The notes: a model not told the origin generated them from the sequence alone. 64,000 nt of DNA from Elusimicrobia bacterium CG_4_9_14_3_um_filter_62_55 (GCA_002790095.1 PFUL01000024.1:1-64000); one strand, 5' to 3'. Positions 9,817 to 21,341 are shown, numbered from the stretch's first letter. Numbers and translations: made by a program.

Positions 9817-11413
9817 GACCCCCGCGAAGAAGACGGCCAAAACCGCCAAGCGCCGGTCGCCCACCCCGCAAAAGGTCAAGAAGATGCGGGATGTGATCCA
9901 GAAAGCCCGCGACGGCGGAGATCCCGCCCGCGTACAGGCCCACAAGGCGAAAGGGAAGTTCACAGCCCGGGAGCGCATCCACTATCTCCTCGATGAGGAT
10001 TCTTTTCAAGAACTCGATCTTCTCGCGAAAACCCGCTGCGCCGAATTCGGACTCCTGGATAAGGACATCCCGGGCGACGGCGTCATCACGGGCATCGGAC
10101 GGGTCGGCGGCCGCGAGGTCTGCATCTTCTCGCAGGACTTCACGGTGCTCGGCGGCTCTCTCGGTTTGGTGCACGCGAAGAAAATCGCAAAGATCATGGA
10201 CCTGGCCTACGACAACCGCGTTCCGGTGATCGGCCTGCTGGATTCGGGCGGCGCGCGCATTCAAGAGGGCGTGGACTCCCTCGACGGCTACGCGGAGATT
10301 TTCGCGCGCAACGTCAAATGCTCGGGCGTGGTTCCTCAGATTTCGGTCATTCTCGGGCCCTGCGCCGGAGGCGCCGTTTATTCTCCCGCCCTCACGGACT
10401 TCGTCTTCATGGTCGACGGCCTCTCCAATATGTTCGTCACCGGCCCGGGCGTCGTGAAAGCGGCCACGGGAGAAGAGGTTTCCTTTGAGGAACTCGGAGG
10501 GGGGCGGACGCATTACGAGAAATCGGGAAACTGCCACTTCCTCGCGAACTCCGAGCAGGACTGCTTCCGCCAAGTGCGGGAGCTCGTCAACTACCTTCCG
10601 CAAAACCGCTGGGAGAAGCCCCCGCGCGTCGCCAATCCCGACCCGGTCCGCCGCACCACGCCGCTCCTGGAGGCCATGTGCGAAGTGGACCCGCGCAAGC
10701 CGTACCGGGTCACGCACGTCATTTGGCAGATCGCCGACGAGCATAAATTCTTCGAGGTCCATCAGGGATTCGCAAAAAACGTCGTCGTCGGCTTCCTGCG
10801 CCTAGGGGGGGACGTCGTCGGCGTCGTGGCCAACAACCCCGCGCACAAGGCCGGAGCGCTCGACATCCACGCTTCCGACAAGGCGGCCCGGTTCATCCGC
10901 TTCCTCAACGCCTTCAACGTCCCGATCGTCAGCCTCGTCGATGTGCCGGGTTATTGGCCCGGCGTCGAACAAGAGCACGGCGGAATCATCCGCCACGGCG
11001 CGAAAATCCTTCACGCGTACGCCGAAGCCACCGTTGCGAAGATCACCGTCGTGATGCGCAAGGCCTACGGCGGAGCCTACATCGCGATGTGCTCCAAGTA
11101 CATGGGCGCGGATTTAAATTTCGCGCTCCCGTCCGCGGAGATCGCCGTGATGGGCCCGGCCGGCGCGATCGAAATTCTCTATTCACGCCGGCTCAAGGCG
11201 GCGTCCGAAGAGGAAGCCGCCAAGCTCCGCGCACAGTTGACCCAGGAATACAAGGAACGCTTCGCCTCGCCGTACCAGACCGCGTCCACCGGTTCGGTCG
11301 ACGAGGTGATCGAACCGAGCCAGATGCGCTTTAAGATCGTCCGCGCGCTTCGCTTCCTGAAGGACAAGCGGCGTCCCGGCGAAGTCGCGAACCGCGGGAA
11401 CATTCCGCTCTGA
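9809..11413 (+). CDS. Acyl-CoA carboxylase carboxyltransferase (beta) subunit
   Basis: DSGGARIQEGVDSLDGYAEIF, GPCAGGAVYSPALTDF, AYGGAYIAMCSKYMGAD, PSAEIAVMGPAGAIEI motifs. Confidence 0.93.
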   Translation: MAETPAKKTAKTAKRRSPTPQKVKKMRDVIQKARDGGDPARVQAHKAKGKFTARERIHYLLDEDSFQELDLLAKTRCAEFGLLDKDIPGDGVITGIGRVGGREVCIFSQDFTVLGGSLGLVHAKKIAKIMDLAYDNRVPVIGLLDSGGARIQEGVDSLDGYAEIFARNVKCSGVVPQISVILGPCAGGAVYSPALTDFVFMVDGLSNMFVTGPGVVKAATGEEVSFEELGGGRTHYEKSGNCHFLANSEQDCFRQVRELVNYLPQNRWEKPPRVANPDPVRRTTPLLEAMCEVDPRKPYRVTHVIWQIADEHKFFEVHQGFAKNVVVGFLRLGGDVVGVVANNPAHKAGALDIHASDKAARFIRFLNAFNVPIVSLVDVPGYWPGVEQEHGGIIRHGAKILHAYAEATVAKITVVMRKAYGGAYIAMCSKYMGADLNFALPSAEIAVMGPAGAIEILYSRRLKAASEEEAAKLRAQLTQEYKERFASPYQTASTGSVDEVIEPSQMRFKIVRALRFLKDKRRPGEVANRGNIPL

Positions 11414-12967
11414 TCAGTCCAACAACAACCGACCGCGGCTCTTAAAAATCGTGGACCGGATATCCACAAATACGGGGGTGTTCAGCCGGTCCACGGGGTT
11501 GCGGGCGTCGGTGATCAATTCGCCCTCCCCGGCCTCCAGATCGAGCGTTCGGCTCCGTATCGAGCGGTAAAACCAGCTCAGGTCGCGCCTGGCGGAAAGC
11601 GGATCGCGCGTGAATTCAACCGGCCCGTCCGAAGCGAAGAAGATCATGTTGACCGGATCTCTATCCGGGTCGACGCCCTGATTCGCCGGAAAGGCGCGGA
11701 CGTTCGTGAAGACCTCTTTGAGCGTACGCGCGATCGCCCGCTTCATCCCGGCCTTCGGACCTTTCGCGTAGCCGATCGCGTTGAGCGCGAACACCCCTTG
11801 AGAATTCAAACGACTCTTCATCGTCCGAAACGCCTCGACGGTATACAGATGCGCCGGGTGACGGTCTCCGCTGAACGCGTCGCCGATGATCAGATCGTAG
11901 CCGCGGCCTTCGCGGGCCAGGAAGGTCCGGGCGTCCTCGACGGAAAGACTCCCCGTCTCCCGAAAGCCGAACCACTTCTTCGCGAGGCGCACGACCACGG
12001 GATCGATTTCCACCACATCGACGGGAACTCCGTAGTGACGATCCAGCCGTCCAACCAAAGACCCTCCGCCGAGTCCGATGAGGAGGGCGCTTCGGATGTC
12101 CCCTTTTGGACGCAGGAACATGGCGAGTTCGATGCCGAAGATATAGTCCGAGACGCTGTCGAGCGTCTCCCGGTCGACCACGGTATTCGCGACGCCGTCG
12201 ATGTAGAGGATCCGCTTCCCCCAGGAATCGTGCTCGTGAACGCGGAGCGCTCCGTAGAAGGAATCGGCGCGCTCGAGAACCTTGCCGTAGTCCTTGCGAT
12301 CGCGAGAGGCGAGCGCGGCGGGGCCGGAGACCGCGACGCAGGCCATCAAGACGGCGGCGGCGACTCCCCGGCGTCCCGAGCCGGCCCAGGACGCCGCGGC
12401 GAGAGCGCAAACCAAGCCCGCCAAGATCGCGGCGGATAGCGGCGCGTCCAAACGCCCGACCAGCCAATATCCGACGAACAACGCCCCGACAACGCTCCCC
12501 GCCGTCGAGATCCCGCTCACGCGTCCGGTGTCCCTGCCGACGCGGGAAGGGTCCCCCGCGAGGCGCTTCAACGCGAACGGTCCGACCGCGGCCAGGCAGG
12601 CGAGCGGCGCCGCCAACAACAGCGCCGCCGCTCCAAGCGTTCCGCCGAGGACGCCCCAGCGCATCGCCCTCAGCAGCAGCGGATCCCGCAGCCACAAAAT
12701 CGCCGTCAGGAAAAGGCCGGCGCCGGTCAGGGACACCGCCATTGCGCGCAAGGGATCGACGCGCGCGCTCGCGGCGCCGCCCGCCGCGTACCCCGCCGCC
12801 AAAGACAGGAGCGTGACCGCGAAAACGCAGCTCCAGACCGTCAGAGTCGAACCGAAAACGGGGGAGAGCAGCCGCGCCCCGATGATCTCATAGCCGAGAA
12901 CGGCGGCGCCGGAAAGAAAGACAATCGCATAGATCCAAAGCGGCGCCGCGGGAGTCCGCCCGGTCAC
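11414..12967 (-). CDS. Membrane-fused spermidine synthase-like protein (multi-TM N-terminus plus methyltransferase-fold domain)
   Basis: Multiple hydrophobic segments, then RILYIDGVANTVVDRETLDSVSDYIFGIELAMFLRP...ALLIGLGGGSLVGRL...VDVVEIDPVVVRLA. Confidence 0.8.
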   Translation of the reverse strand: MTGRTPAAPLWIYAIVFLSGAAVLGYEIIGARLLSPVFGSTLTVWSCVFAVTLLSLAAGYAAGGAASARVDPLRAMAVSLTGAGLFLTAILWLRDPLLLRAMRWGVLGGTLGAAALLLAAPLACLAAVGPFALKRLAGDPSRVGRDTGRVSGISTAGSVVGALFVGYWLVGRLDAPLSAAILAGLVCALAAASWAGSGRRGVAAAVLMACVAVSGPAALASRDRKDYGKVLERADSFYGALRVHEHDSWGKRILYIDGVANTVVDRETLDSVSDYIFGIELAMFLRPKGDIRSALLIGLGGGSLVGRLDRHYGVPVDVVEIDPVVVRLAKKWFGFRETGSLSVEDARTFLAREGRGYDLIIGDAFSGDRHPAHLYTVEAFRTMKSRLNSQGVFALNAIGYAKGPKAGMKRAIARTLKEVFTNVRAFPANQGVDPDRDPVNMIFFASDGPVEFTRDPLSARRDLSWFYRSIRSRTLDLEAGEGELITDARNPVDRLNTPVFVDIRSTIFKSRGRLLLD

Positions 12968-13500
12968 GGAACCTCGAAGCTCAGCGTTTGTCCGGGAGCG
13001 AGTCCGTGGCGCTCGGCGGTTCCTCCCGGCAGTTCGAGGACGTAGCGTCCGACGCCGGAACGGCGGGCGAGGTCGGAATCCGCGGCGGTTCGCGAAGATT
13101 TAGGGACCCGGGAGTAAACGACGGTAATCCGCCGCGCTTCATCAAGGAAAATCATGTCGAGATCCACCAGCGTATTTTTCATCCAGAAGGTCAGGAAGCG
13201 CCGTTCGGGGAACACGAACAGCATCCCATAATTCGAAGGCAGCGATTCGCGGAACATCAAACCATACTCCCGCTCGGTCGGGGTTGCGGCGAGTTCCACA
13301 CCGAACACAGCGCCGTCGGGCAAGGTCAAAGACGTCTTCGCGAATTTCGGTCTCGCGCCGGCGACGGGGGAAACCGCCGCCACGGCCCGGTCGTCCACGC
13401 GCAAGAGCTCGGCCTTCCGGGACGCCTCTTCGGCGCCCGAGACGGGCCCGCGGCAGCCGACCGCCCCAAGCGCGGCGCAGACCAAGAAAAGTCGCTTCAT
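12964..13500 (-). CDS. DUF192 family secreted protein
   Basis: Signal-like N-terminus; VFGVELAATPTEREYGLMFRESLPSNYGMLFVFPERRFLTFWMKNTLVDLDMIFLDE typical of DUF192. Confidence 0.85.
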   Translation of the reverse strand: MKRLFLVCAALGAVGCRGPVSGAEEASRKAELLRVDDRAVAAVSPVAGARPKFAKTSLTLPDGAVFGVELAATPTEREYGLMFRESLPSNYGMLFVFPERRFLTFWMKNTLVDLDMIFLDEARRITVVYSRVPKSSRTAADSDLARRSGVGRYVLELPGGTAERHGLAPGQTLSFEVP

Positions 13501-14021
13501 CGTTTTCTCCGTTTGCGCGGGGGGGAGGGCGGTTCCTCGCCCGGCCGCGAGATATCCGCCCGAACCCGTGCATTTTCCTTCAAGCGTCGATCGACCTCGA
13601 CGGCGAGCCTCCCGGCCCTCACGTACACTCCGTCATAGTCGACTCCGGCTTCCTGCGCGAGAGAGCGAAGCGACGCCCCTTTGGCCCGCTTGGCGGTCAA
13701 GTCGAGCAAGCGCCCCTTTGAATCTTTCGCGATCAAGACGAGCTGCAGCAGTTCGAGGCGGTAGTGACCTTTCTTGATCAGTAAAGACGCGGCTTGAACC
13801 GGCGGGGTCGATACCCCGACTTCGATCCACGTCGTCGCGTCGAACGCGAGAGAAACGGCCAGACCGAGTTCGGTGACTGCCTGCCGGTCCGCGCCGGACT
13901 TGTTGATGCCGATCAAGGCCGGATCCGCGCTCAAACCGAGAGTCTCCTGAGCCCCGGCCGAGCAAGCGCACAACAGCGCGAAAATCCCGAGGCGGATCAC
14001 GCGGTCTCCGAATCGATCCAA
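13497..14021 (-). CDS. Hypothetical secreted protein
   Basis: Signal peptide-like IRLGIFALLCACSAGAQ; 4-nt overlap with the DUF192 gene; no family recognised. Confidence 0.6.
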   Translation of the reverse strand: MDRFGDRVIRLGIFALLCACSAGAQETLGLSADPALIGINKSGADRQAVTELGLAVSLAFDATTWIEVGVSTPPVQAASLLIKKGHYRLELLQLVLIAKDSKGRLLDLTAKRAKGASLRSLAQEAGVDYDGVYVRAGRLAVEVDRRLKENARVRADISRPGEEPPSPPRKRRKR

Positions 14022-14443
14022 ACGGACACCGGACCATTGTTGCGGAGCTCGACTTCCATGCTCGCGCCGAACTCGCCGGTCTGAACCGAAACGCCGAGAC
14101 CGCGCAGCGCCTCGATGAACCTCCGGTACAGCGGCTCGGCGCGTTCCGGAGAGGCTGCGCCGGTAAAATCAGGACGCCGCCCCTTTCGGCAATCGCCGTA
14201 AAGCGTGAATTGGCTGACGACGAGGGCGCCGCCTCCCGTATCGAGCAAAGACTTGTCGAACTTTCCGGCGTCGTTGGAGAAGATGCGAAGGTTCGCGGCC
14301 TTTTCGGCGATACGGTCCGCGACGGCTTCGTTATCGTCCGGCCCGACCCCGATCAGCAGCACGAGGCCCGGCCCGATGGACCGCGGCGCGCCGCCTTCGA
14401 CGCGTACCGCCGCGTCCGAAACTCGTTGAATCAAGACTCTCAT
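13997..14443 (-). CDS. dtd: D-aminoacyl-tRNA deacylase
   Basis: MRVLIQRVSDAAVRVEG, LVVSQFTLYGDCRKGRRPDFTGAA, TGEFGASMEVELRNNGPVSVWIDS signatures. Confidence 0.93.
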   Translation of the reverse strand: MRVLIQRVSDAAVRVEGGAPRSIGPGLVLLIGVGPDDNEAVADRIAEKAANLRIFSNDAGKFDKSLLDTGGGALVVSQFTLYGDCRKGRRPDFTGAASPERAEPLYRRFIEALRGLGVSVQTGEFGASMEVELRNNGPVSVWIDSETA

Positions 14444-14458
14444 TGTTCCGGTCATTTT

Positions 14459-14466
14459 AGTATACT
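14459..14466. promoter_or_regulatory. Palindromic bidirectional -10 element AGTATACT
   Basis: TATACT readable on both strands between divergent dtd (-) and the RAM-domain gene (+). Confidence 0.35.
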
Positions 14467-14519
14467 CGCCAAAACGCCGCAAAATTCAAGAGTTTCAAGG
14501 CGTCACAAAGGAATATTCC

Positions 14520-14753
14520 ATGGTAACGGGTCTCGTTTTGGTTCGTCTCATGTCGGGCAACGAAAAGGAAGCGCTCCAAAAAATTAAGGAGACGCAGGGC
14601 GTTTCGCACGTCGCGGCCGTTTTCGGCCGTTGGGATCTCGTCCTCGACATGGAGACGCATGATCTTCCCACTCTCTCGAGCACCGTGGTCGATCATATCC
14701 GGTCGATCCCCGGCGTGCTCTCCACCGAGACTCTCGTCACGACCGCGATCTGA
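14520..14753 (+). CDS. Stand-alone Lrp/AsnC ligand-binding (RAM) domain protein
   Basis: 77 aa: MVTGLVLVRLMSGNEKEALQKIKETQGVSHVAAVFGRWDLVLDMETHDLPTLSSTVVDHIRSIPGVLSTETLVTTAI. Confidence 0.8.
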   Translation: MVTGLVLVRLMSGNEKEALQKIKETQGVSHVAAVFGRWDLVLDMETHDLPTLSSTVVDHIRSIPGVLSTETLVTTAI

Positions 14754-14759
14754 GAAGCG

Positions 14760-15745
<986 letters not shown>

Positions 15746-15749
<4 letters not shown>

Positions 15750-16765
15750 GTTCCCCGCTGCTCGAAGTCCGCGGACTCAAAACCCATTTCTCGGTCGCCG
15801 GCGAGACTTTTTTCGATCCGAAGCGGACGGTAAAAGCGGTGGACGGAATCTCCTTTTCCATCGAGAAGGGAGACACCTTCGGATTGATCGGCGAATCGGG
15901 ATGCGGAAAAACCACGCTCGGGCGCACGATTCTCGCGCTCGAAGAGCGCACGGAAGGGGACGCGATTTTCGAAGGACGCAGCATCTTCGCGCTGTCCAAG
16001 CGGGAATTGCGGGGAATGCGCCGAAACGTTCAGGTCATTTTTCAAGACCCGTTTTCCAGCCTCGATCCCCGCATGACCGTCCGTCAAATTTTGGAGGAGC
16101 CTTTCGAGATTCACGGCATCCTGCCGTCCCCCCGCGGACGGCGCGAGCGCATTCTCGAGCTCATGGACGTCGTGGGACTTCCCGCCGCGCACCTGGAACG
16201 CTATCCCCATCAATTCTCGGGAGGACAGCGGCAGCGCATCGGCATCGCGCGGGCTCTCGCGCTCAACCCGAAGTTGATCGTTTGCGACGAACCCGTCTCC
16301 GCGCTCGATGTCTCGATTCAAGCCCAGATCCTCAATCTTCTCCAAGACCTCCAACGGGATTTCGATCTTACCTATCTCTTTATTGCGCATGATTTTTCCG
16401 TGGTCCGCCATCTCTGCAACAAGGTCGCGGTGATGTATCTGGGCCGCATCGTCGAGTTGGGGGAAACCGACGCGCTGTTCGAAAATCCCCAGCATCCCTA
16501 CACGGAAGCCCTGCTCTCCGCGGTTCCGGTTCCGGATCCCTCCATCGAGAAGCGCCGCAAGCGGATCCTATTGACCGGAGACGTCCCGAGCCCGCTGAAT
16601 CCGCCTCCGGGCTGTCCTTTTCACCCGCGCTGCCGGTACGCGCAGGATTCCTGCCGCGTCGAAACGCCGGCGCTGAACGAGGTTCGAGACGCTCATTTCG
16701 CCGCCTGCCCGGTTTTGCCGTTTAAGGACGCTCCAAGCGCGGCCGCGCTGATCGAAGCAGAATAG
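15746..16765 (+). CDS. Oligopeptide ABC transporter ATP-binding protein (OppF-like)
   Basis: [62 protein letters not shown] start overlapping the previous stop. Confidence 0.9.
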
Positions 16766-16766
16766 C

Positions 16767-17480
16767 TTATTGCGGGCGGGGGGAGGGTCGGTAGGCCAGC
16801 CGCAACCCCGCGGCCAATAAGGCGAAGGCGGCGACGGCGAGCGTCCCTCCCCAAAACCAGTAGGGTCCGAGCAGAATCTCTCCGATGCGGGCGGAATCCG
16901 AGAGCATCGGCGTGCCCGCGATCGTGATGTCTTTCGTGAAGAGATAGTCGAGTTGGCGGTAGGTGCTCAAACAGGCTTGAACCCCGAAAAACTGGACTAA
17001 AAACCCCTGCAAATCCGCGGGAAGCCATCTCAAGGCCCCGAAGATCGCGGCGCCCATCAAGACCGTGAAGCAGATTCCGAAAAGCGTTCTCACCCACAGC
17101 ACCGCCGAGAGGATCAAGAGGAAACCCAGCAGAGCGAGACCGGCCCTGGCGGTTGAAATCCGCCGGGAAGACAAGATCAACAGAAATCCCGCCACCGGGG
17201 CCCCGAGCGGACCTCCCGCTGAAACCATCGCCCGGCCGAACGGCCCGCCGAAGACGCTCCCGGTATGGTAGGCCAGTCCCGAGAGGTTGGAGTACAGACG
17301 CAGCGTCTCGAAACGCCCCCCGAGGAGCATCGCCGTCAGACCATGCCCCATCTCGTGAAACCAGGTCGCCAAAGCGGAAAAGGGATAAAGGATGTAGCCC
17401 CCGTAGGGGACCCGCCATAAAACCACCATCAAGGCGGCCGCCGCGATCAGCCACGGCAAACCCATCGTGCGTTCCCGCAT
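16767..17480 (-). CDS. M50-like membrane metalloprotease family protein
   Basis: HEMGHG within a TM-rich protein: ATWFHEMGHGLTAMLLGGRFETLRLYSNLSGLAYHTG. Confidence 0.7.
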   Translation of the reverse strand: MRERTMGLPWLIAAAALMVVLWRVPYGGYILYPFSALATWFHEMGHGLTAMLLGGRFETLRLYSNLSGLAYHTGSVFGGPFGRAMVSAGGPLGAPVAGFLLILSSRRISTARAGLALLGFLLILSAVLWVRTLFGICFTVLMGAAIFGALRWLPADLQGFLVQFFGVQACLSTYRQLDYLFTKDITIAGTPMLSDSARIGEILLGPYWFWGGTLAVAAFALLAAGLRLAYRPSPRPQ

Positions 17481-17508
17481 CCCGCAAGGATAGGCTATAA
17501 TCGGCCCA

Positions 17509-18510
17509 GTGTCCAAGACGGTTCTGGAAGTAGAGAATCTCACAACCGAGTTTCACGTGGAGGCCGGCGTCGCCCGCGCGGTCGACGGGGTATCGTTCCA
17601 CCTAAAGGAAGGGGAGACGCTCGGACTGGTGGGAGAATCCGGCTCCGGAAAATCGGTGACCTCGCTTTCTTTGATGCGGCTGGTGCCGGAGCCCCCGGGG
17701 CGCATCCTCCCCTCATCCAAAATCCGGATCAACGGGCGGGACATCCTCAAGGTTTCAGACCGGGAGATGCAGAAGATTCGCGGGGATGAAATCGCGATGA
17801 TATTTCAGGACCCGATGACGGCGCTCAACCCCGTCTTTACCATCGGCAACCAACTGTCCGAGGTGCTCCGCCGCCATCAAGGACTCAACGCGCAATCCGC
17901 CCGAAAGCGGGGGGTCGAACTGCTCGAGACCGTCGGAATTCCAGCGCCGAAAAAACGCATCGACAACTACCCGCACCAGCTTTCCGGGGGGATGCGCCAG
18001 CGGGCGATGATCGCGATGGCGCTCTCGTGCAACCCGAAGATCTTGATCGCCGACGAACCGACGACCGCTCTCGACGTCACGATTCAAGCCCAGATCCTTG
18101 AACTCATCAACAAGCTCCAAAAGGAAATCGGGATGGCGACGATCCTGATCACCCACGACCTCGCCGTGGTTGCGGAGGTCTGTGATCGCGTGGCCGTGAT
18201 GTACTGCGGCAGGATCGTGGAGGAGTCCGATATTTTCGATCTCTTCGAGCATCCCCAACACCCGTACACGCGAGGGCTGATCTCCTCGATCCCCCGCATC
18301 GACGACGCGGAAAAGGGGCGCGGCGAGTTGTACGCGATCCCGGGCATGGTCCCCGACATCCACTCCCTTCCCGACGGCTGTCGCTTCGCCGAGCGCTGCT
18401 TCCAAGCCGAAGCCCGATGCCGATCCGAAAACCCGGTACTTCGCGAGACCGCCGACGGCCGCAGCGTTTCCTGCCTGTTTCCTTTGTCCAAGGATGGGAC
18501 CCTTCGATGA
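17509..18510 (+). CDS. Oligopeptide ABC transporter ATP-binding protein (OppD-like)
   Basis: [49 protein letters not shown] start 7 nt after TATAAT. Confidence 0.9.
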   Translation: MSKTVLEVENLTTEFHVEAGVARAVDGVSFHLKEGETLGLVGESGSGKSVTSLSLMRLVPEPPGRILPSSKIRINGRDILKVSDREMQKIRGDEIAMIFQDPMTALNPVFTIGNQLSEVLRRHQGLNAQSARKRGVELLETVGIPAPKKRIDNYPHQLSGGMRQRAMIAMALSCNPKILIADEPTTALDVTIQAQILELINKLQKEIGMATILITHDLAVVAEVCDRVAVMYCGRIVEESDIFDLFEHPQHPYTRGLISSIPRIDDAEKGRGELYAIPGMVPDIHSLPDGCRFAERCFQAEARCRSENPVLRETADGRSVSCLFPLSKDGTLR

Positions 18511-19511
18511 GCGACGCGCTCCTGGAAGTGAAGGACCTGAAGAAGCACTTTCCGATCAAGGGCGGGGTCCTGCGCAAAACCGTCGGGCAGGTCTATGCGG
18601 TCGACGGAGTGAGCTTCACGCTCATGCCGGGAGAGACGCTCGGACTGGTCGGAGAATCAGGCTGCGGGAAATCCACGCTCGGGCGGACGATCATCCGCCT
18701 CTACGACGTCACCGCGGGTGAAATGAAATTCCAGGGCAAAGACATCGCCTACGCGACGGGGAAAGGACTGCTCCCCGTTCGCCGGGACATGGGCATGATC
18801 TTCCAGGACCCCTACGCCAGCCTCAATCCGCGGATGACCGTCGCGCAGATCATCGAGGCGCCGATGGAGGTTCACAAGAAAGGCGCTCCGGCCGAGCGGA
18901 AGGACCTCATCGCGGAACTGCTCGAGGTCGTCGGCCTGCGCGCGAAGATGGCCAACCGCTACCCGCACGAATTTTCGGGGGGACAGCGTCAGCGCATCGG
19001 CATCGCCCGGGCGCTGATCCTCCAGCCCAAACTCGTCATCGCCGATGAACCCGTGTCCGCGCTCGATGTCTCCATCCAGGCGCAGGTGATCAATTTGATG
19101 ATGAGGCTGAAGGATCAGTTCAAACTGACCTATATTTTCATCGCCCACGACCTCGCGGTGGTTGAGCATATCTCCACGACGGTCGCCGTCATGTACCTGG
19201 GACACATCATGGAGAAGGCTTCCTCGAAAACCCTTTACGCGAACCCAAAACACCCGTACACGCGAGCCTTGATCGAATCCATTCCGATCGCCGACCCGAG
19301 AAAACGCAAGCCGCCGGAAGAGAAAAAAACCCTTAGGGGGGACATCCCGAGCCCGATCACGCCTCCCTCCGGCTGCGTCTTTCACACGCGCTGTCCGATC
19401 GCCGAAGAACGCTGCCGCGTTGAAGTGCCGGCGCTGCGCGATCTCGGGGCCGGCGGCGAGGAGCATTGGGTAAAATGCCATCTGGCGGAACCTCCAGGAG
19501 AAACATCATGA
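18507..19511 (+). CDS. Oligopeptide ABC transporter ATP-binding protein (OppF-like)
   Basis: [56 protein letters not shown] overlap with the previous gene. Confidence 0.9.
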   Translation: MSDALLEVKDLKKHFPIKGGVLRKTVGQVYAVDGVSFTLMPGETLGLVGESGCGKSTLGRTIIRLYDVTAGEMKFQGKDIAYATGKGLLPVRRDMGMIFQDPYASLNPRMTVAQIIEAPMEVHKKGAPAERKDLIAELLEVVGLRAKMANRYPHEFSGGQRQRIGIARALILQPKLVIADEPVSALDVSIQAQVINLMMRLKDQFKLTYIFIAHDLAVVEHISTTVAVMYLGHIMEKASSKTLYANPKHPYTRALIESIPIADPRKRKPPEEKKTLRGDIPSPITPPSGCVFHTRCPIAEERCRVEVPALRDLGAGGEEHWVKCHLAEPPGETS

Positions 19512-21325
19512 AGAAAGCTCTCGAAAAATTTGCCGCTCTTGCGATCGCCGCGGCGATGACGATGACGACCGCCTGCAAAGGATCCGGCTCCTCCTCGGAA
19601 GGCCTGAAGGTTCTCGAATACGGCGCCGTCGCGGTGGCGGGCTCCTCCGACCCCAACGACTACGCCTCCATGTACGATCTCGATCTCGGCGCGCTGGTTT
19701 ACGACACGCTTTACGAGTACGACTACCTCGCCCGCCCCTTCAAACTCAAGCCCGGGATGGCCGAGGCGATGCCGAAGGTCACCCACAATGGAAAGACCTA
19801 CACGATCAAGCTCAAGAAGGGCATTGAGTACATCGACGACAAGTGTTTTGAAAAGACCGGCGGAAAAGGCCGCGAAGCCGTCGCCGGGGATTTCGTCTAC
19901 AACCTCTACCGCAAGGCCGATTCCCTCTCGAAATCCCAGAACTGGTGGCTGGTCTCGGGACAGATCGCGGGCTTGGACGCCCTGCGCGACAAGTACAACG
20001 GCAAGGAATTCAACTACGACGAAAAAATCGACGATCTGAAAGCCGTCGATGATCACACGATTCAGTTTACGCTGAAAAAACCGTTCCCCCAGATCATGTG
20101 GGTGCTGGCGATGGCGGGGATGACCCTTTATCCGAAGGAATGCGTGGACTATTACGGCGAGGACTTCGACAACCATCCGGTCGGCACCGGCGCCTTCCGC
20201 ATGACGGAATGGCAGAAAAACGCGAAGTATACCTTGGTTCGAAACGAGAAATACAGAGAAGACCTCTTTCCCTCGGAAGGGACCTCCGAGGACAAGACCG
20301 CCGGGCGCCTGGCCGACGCGGGCAAAAGGATGCCGTTCGCGGACAAGGTGATCGTCCACGAATTCTCCCAATCCCAGCCGTATTGGCTGCAGTTCCGGGC
20401 GGGGAAAAGCGCCTGGGGCCGCGTTCCGGGGGAATTTACCGAGGAGGTCTTTCAGATCGAGTCGCGCGAAGGCAACAAGAAGACCTGGAAAAAAGACGCC
20501 GCGGGCAACCGCATCCTCGCGGACTCCTACGCAGGCAAGTACGACTACTACCCGCTGCCGCTGCTCGACTTCATTTACCGCGCGTTCAACTACGAGGACG
20601 AGGTCGTCGGCGGGGAGAAGGGGAAAAAGCTGAGACAGGCGATTTCACTCACGCATGATCTCAACGAGGAAAACGACCTGTTCTACAACGGACTCAACAA
20701 GGTCTACGCGGGAATCATCCCGCCCGGCGTCGGGGGCTTCGATCCGGCAGTGAAGAACCCGTACGCCGGCGCCGATCTGGAGAAGGCAAAGGCCCTGCTC
20801 GCCGAGGCGGGATATCCCGGGGGGAAGGGCCTGCCTGAACTCCAGCTCTGCGGCGGCAACGACGCGCGCACGATGGAGCAGGCGGCCAACTTCATCCGAA
20901 ACGCCAAGCGCATCGGCGTGAAGATTCGCTACGAGGCGATGCGCTTCGCCGAACTCTCCGCAAAACTTAAGCAAAAGCGCTGTCAGATGATGGGCCTGGC
21001 CTGGGGCGGCGACTGGCCCGACGCCCAGAACTTCATCCAGCTCGCGTACGGCCCGAACAAATCCCCGGGCTCGAACAACGCGAACTACGACAACCCGAAG
21101 CTCAACAAGATCTATGAGAGGTCCTCCGTGATGCCCAACGGCCCGGAGCGAAACAAGCTCTACCAGCAGATGAACGCGATCGTGATCGAGGATTCGGCGT
21201 ACCTCGGGGCCATGGCCCGCACCCGCGATTATCTGATTCCTTTCGGCACGAAGAACTTCAAGCCGGAGGAGATGATCCACACCCACGCGAAGTACATCCG
21301 CCTCGACAAGTGGGGGAAGAAGTAA
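19508..21325 (+). CDS. Extracellular solute-binding lipoprotein, peptide ABC transporter family 5
   Basis: Lipoprotein signal [28 protein letters not shown]_bac_5-type sequence (YTIKLKKGIEYIDD...GDFVYNLYR); coupled to the upstream ATPase. Confidence 0.88.
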   Translation: MKKALEKFAALAIAAAMTMTTACKGSGSSSEGLKVLEYGAVAVAGSSDPNDYASMYDLDLGALVYDTLYEYDYLARPFKLKPGMAEAMPKVTHNGKTYTIKLKKGIEYIDDKCFEKTGGKGREAVAGDFVYNLYRKADSLSKSQNWWLVSGQIAGLDALRDKYNGKEFNYDEKIDDLKAVDDHTIQFTLKKPFPQIMWVLAMAGMTLYPKECVDYYGEDFDNHPVGTGAFRMTEWQKNAKYTLVRNEKYREDLFPSEGTSEDKTAGRLADAGKRMPFADKVIVHEFSQSQPYWLQFRAGKSAWGRVPGEFTEEVFQIESREGNKKTWKKDAAGNRILADSYAGKYDYYPLPLLDFIYRAFNYEDEVVGGEKGKKLRQAISLTHDLNEENDLFYNGLNKVYAGIIPPGVGGFDPAVKNPYAGADLEKAKALLAEAGYPGGKGLPELQLCGGNDARTMEQAANFIRNAKRIGVKIRYEAMRFAELSAKLKQKRCQMMGLAWGGDWPDAQNFIQLAYGPNKSPGSNNANYDNPKLNKIYERSSVMPNGPERNKLYQQMNAIVIEDSAYLGAMARTRDYLIPFGTKNFKPEEMIHTHAKYIRLDKWGKK

Positions 21326-21341
21326 CGGGCTCGTTTGCGGC

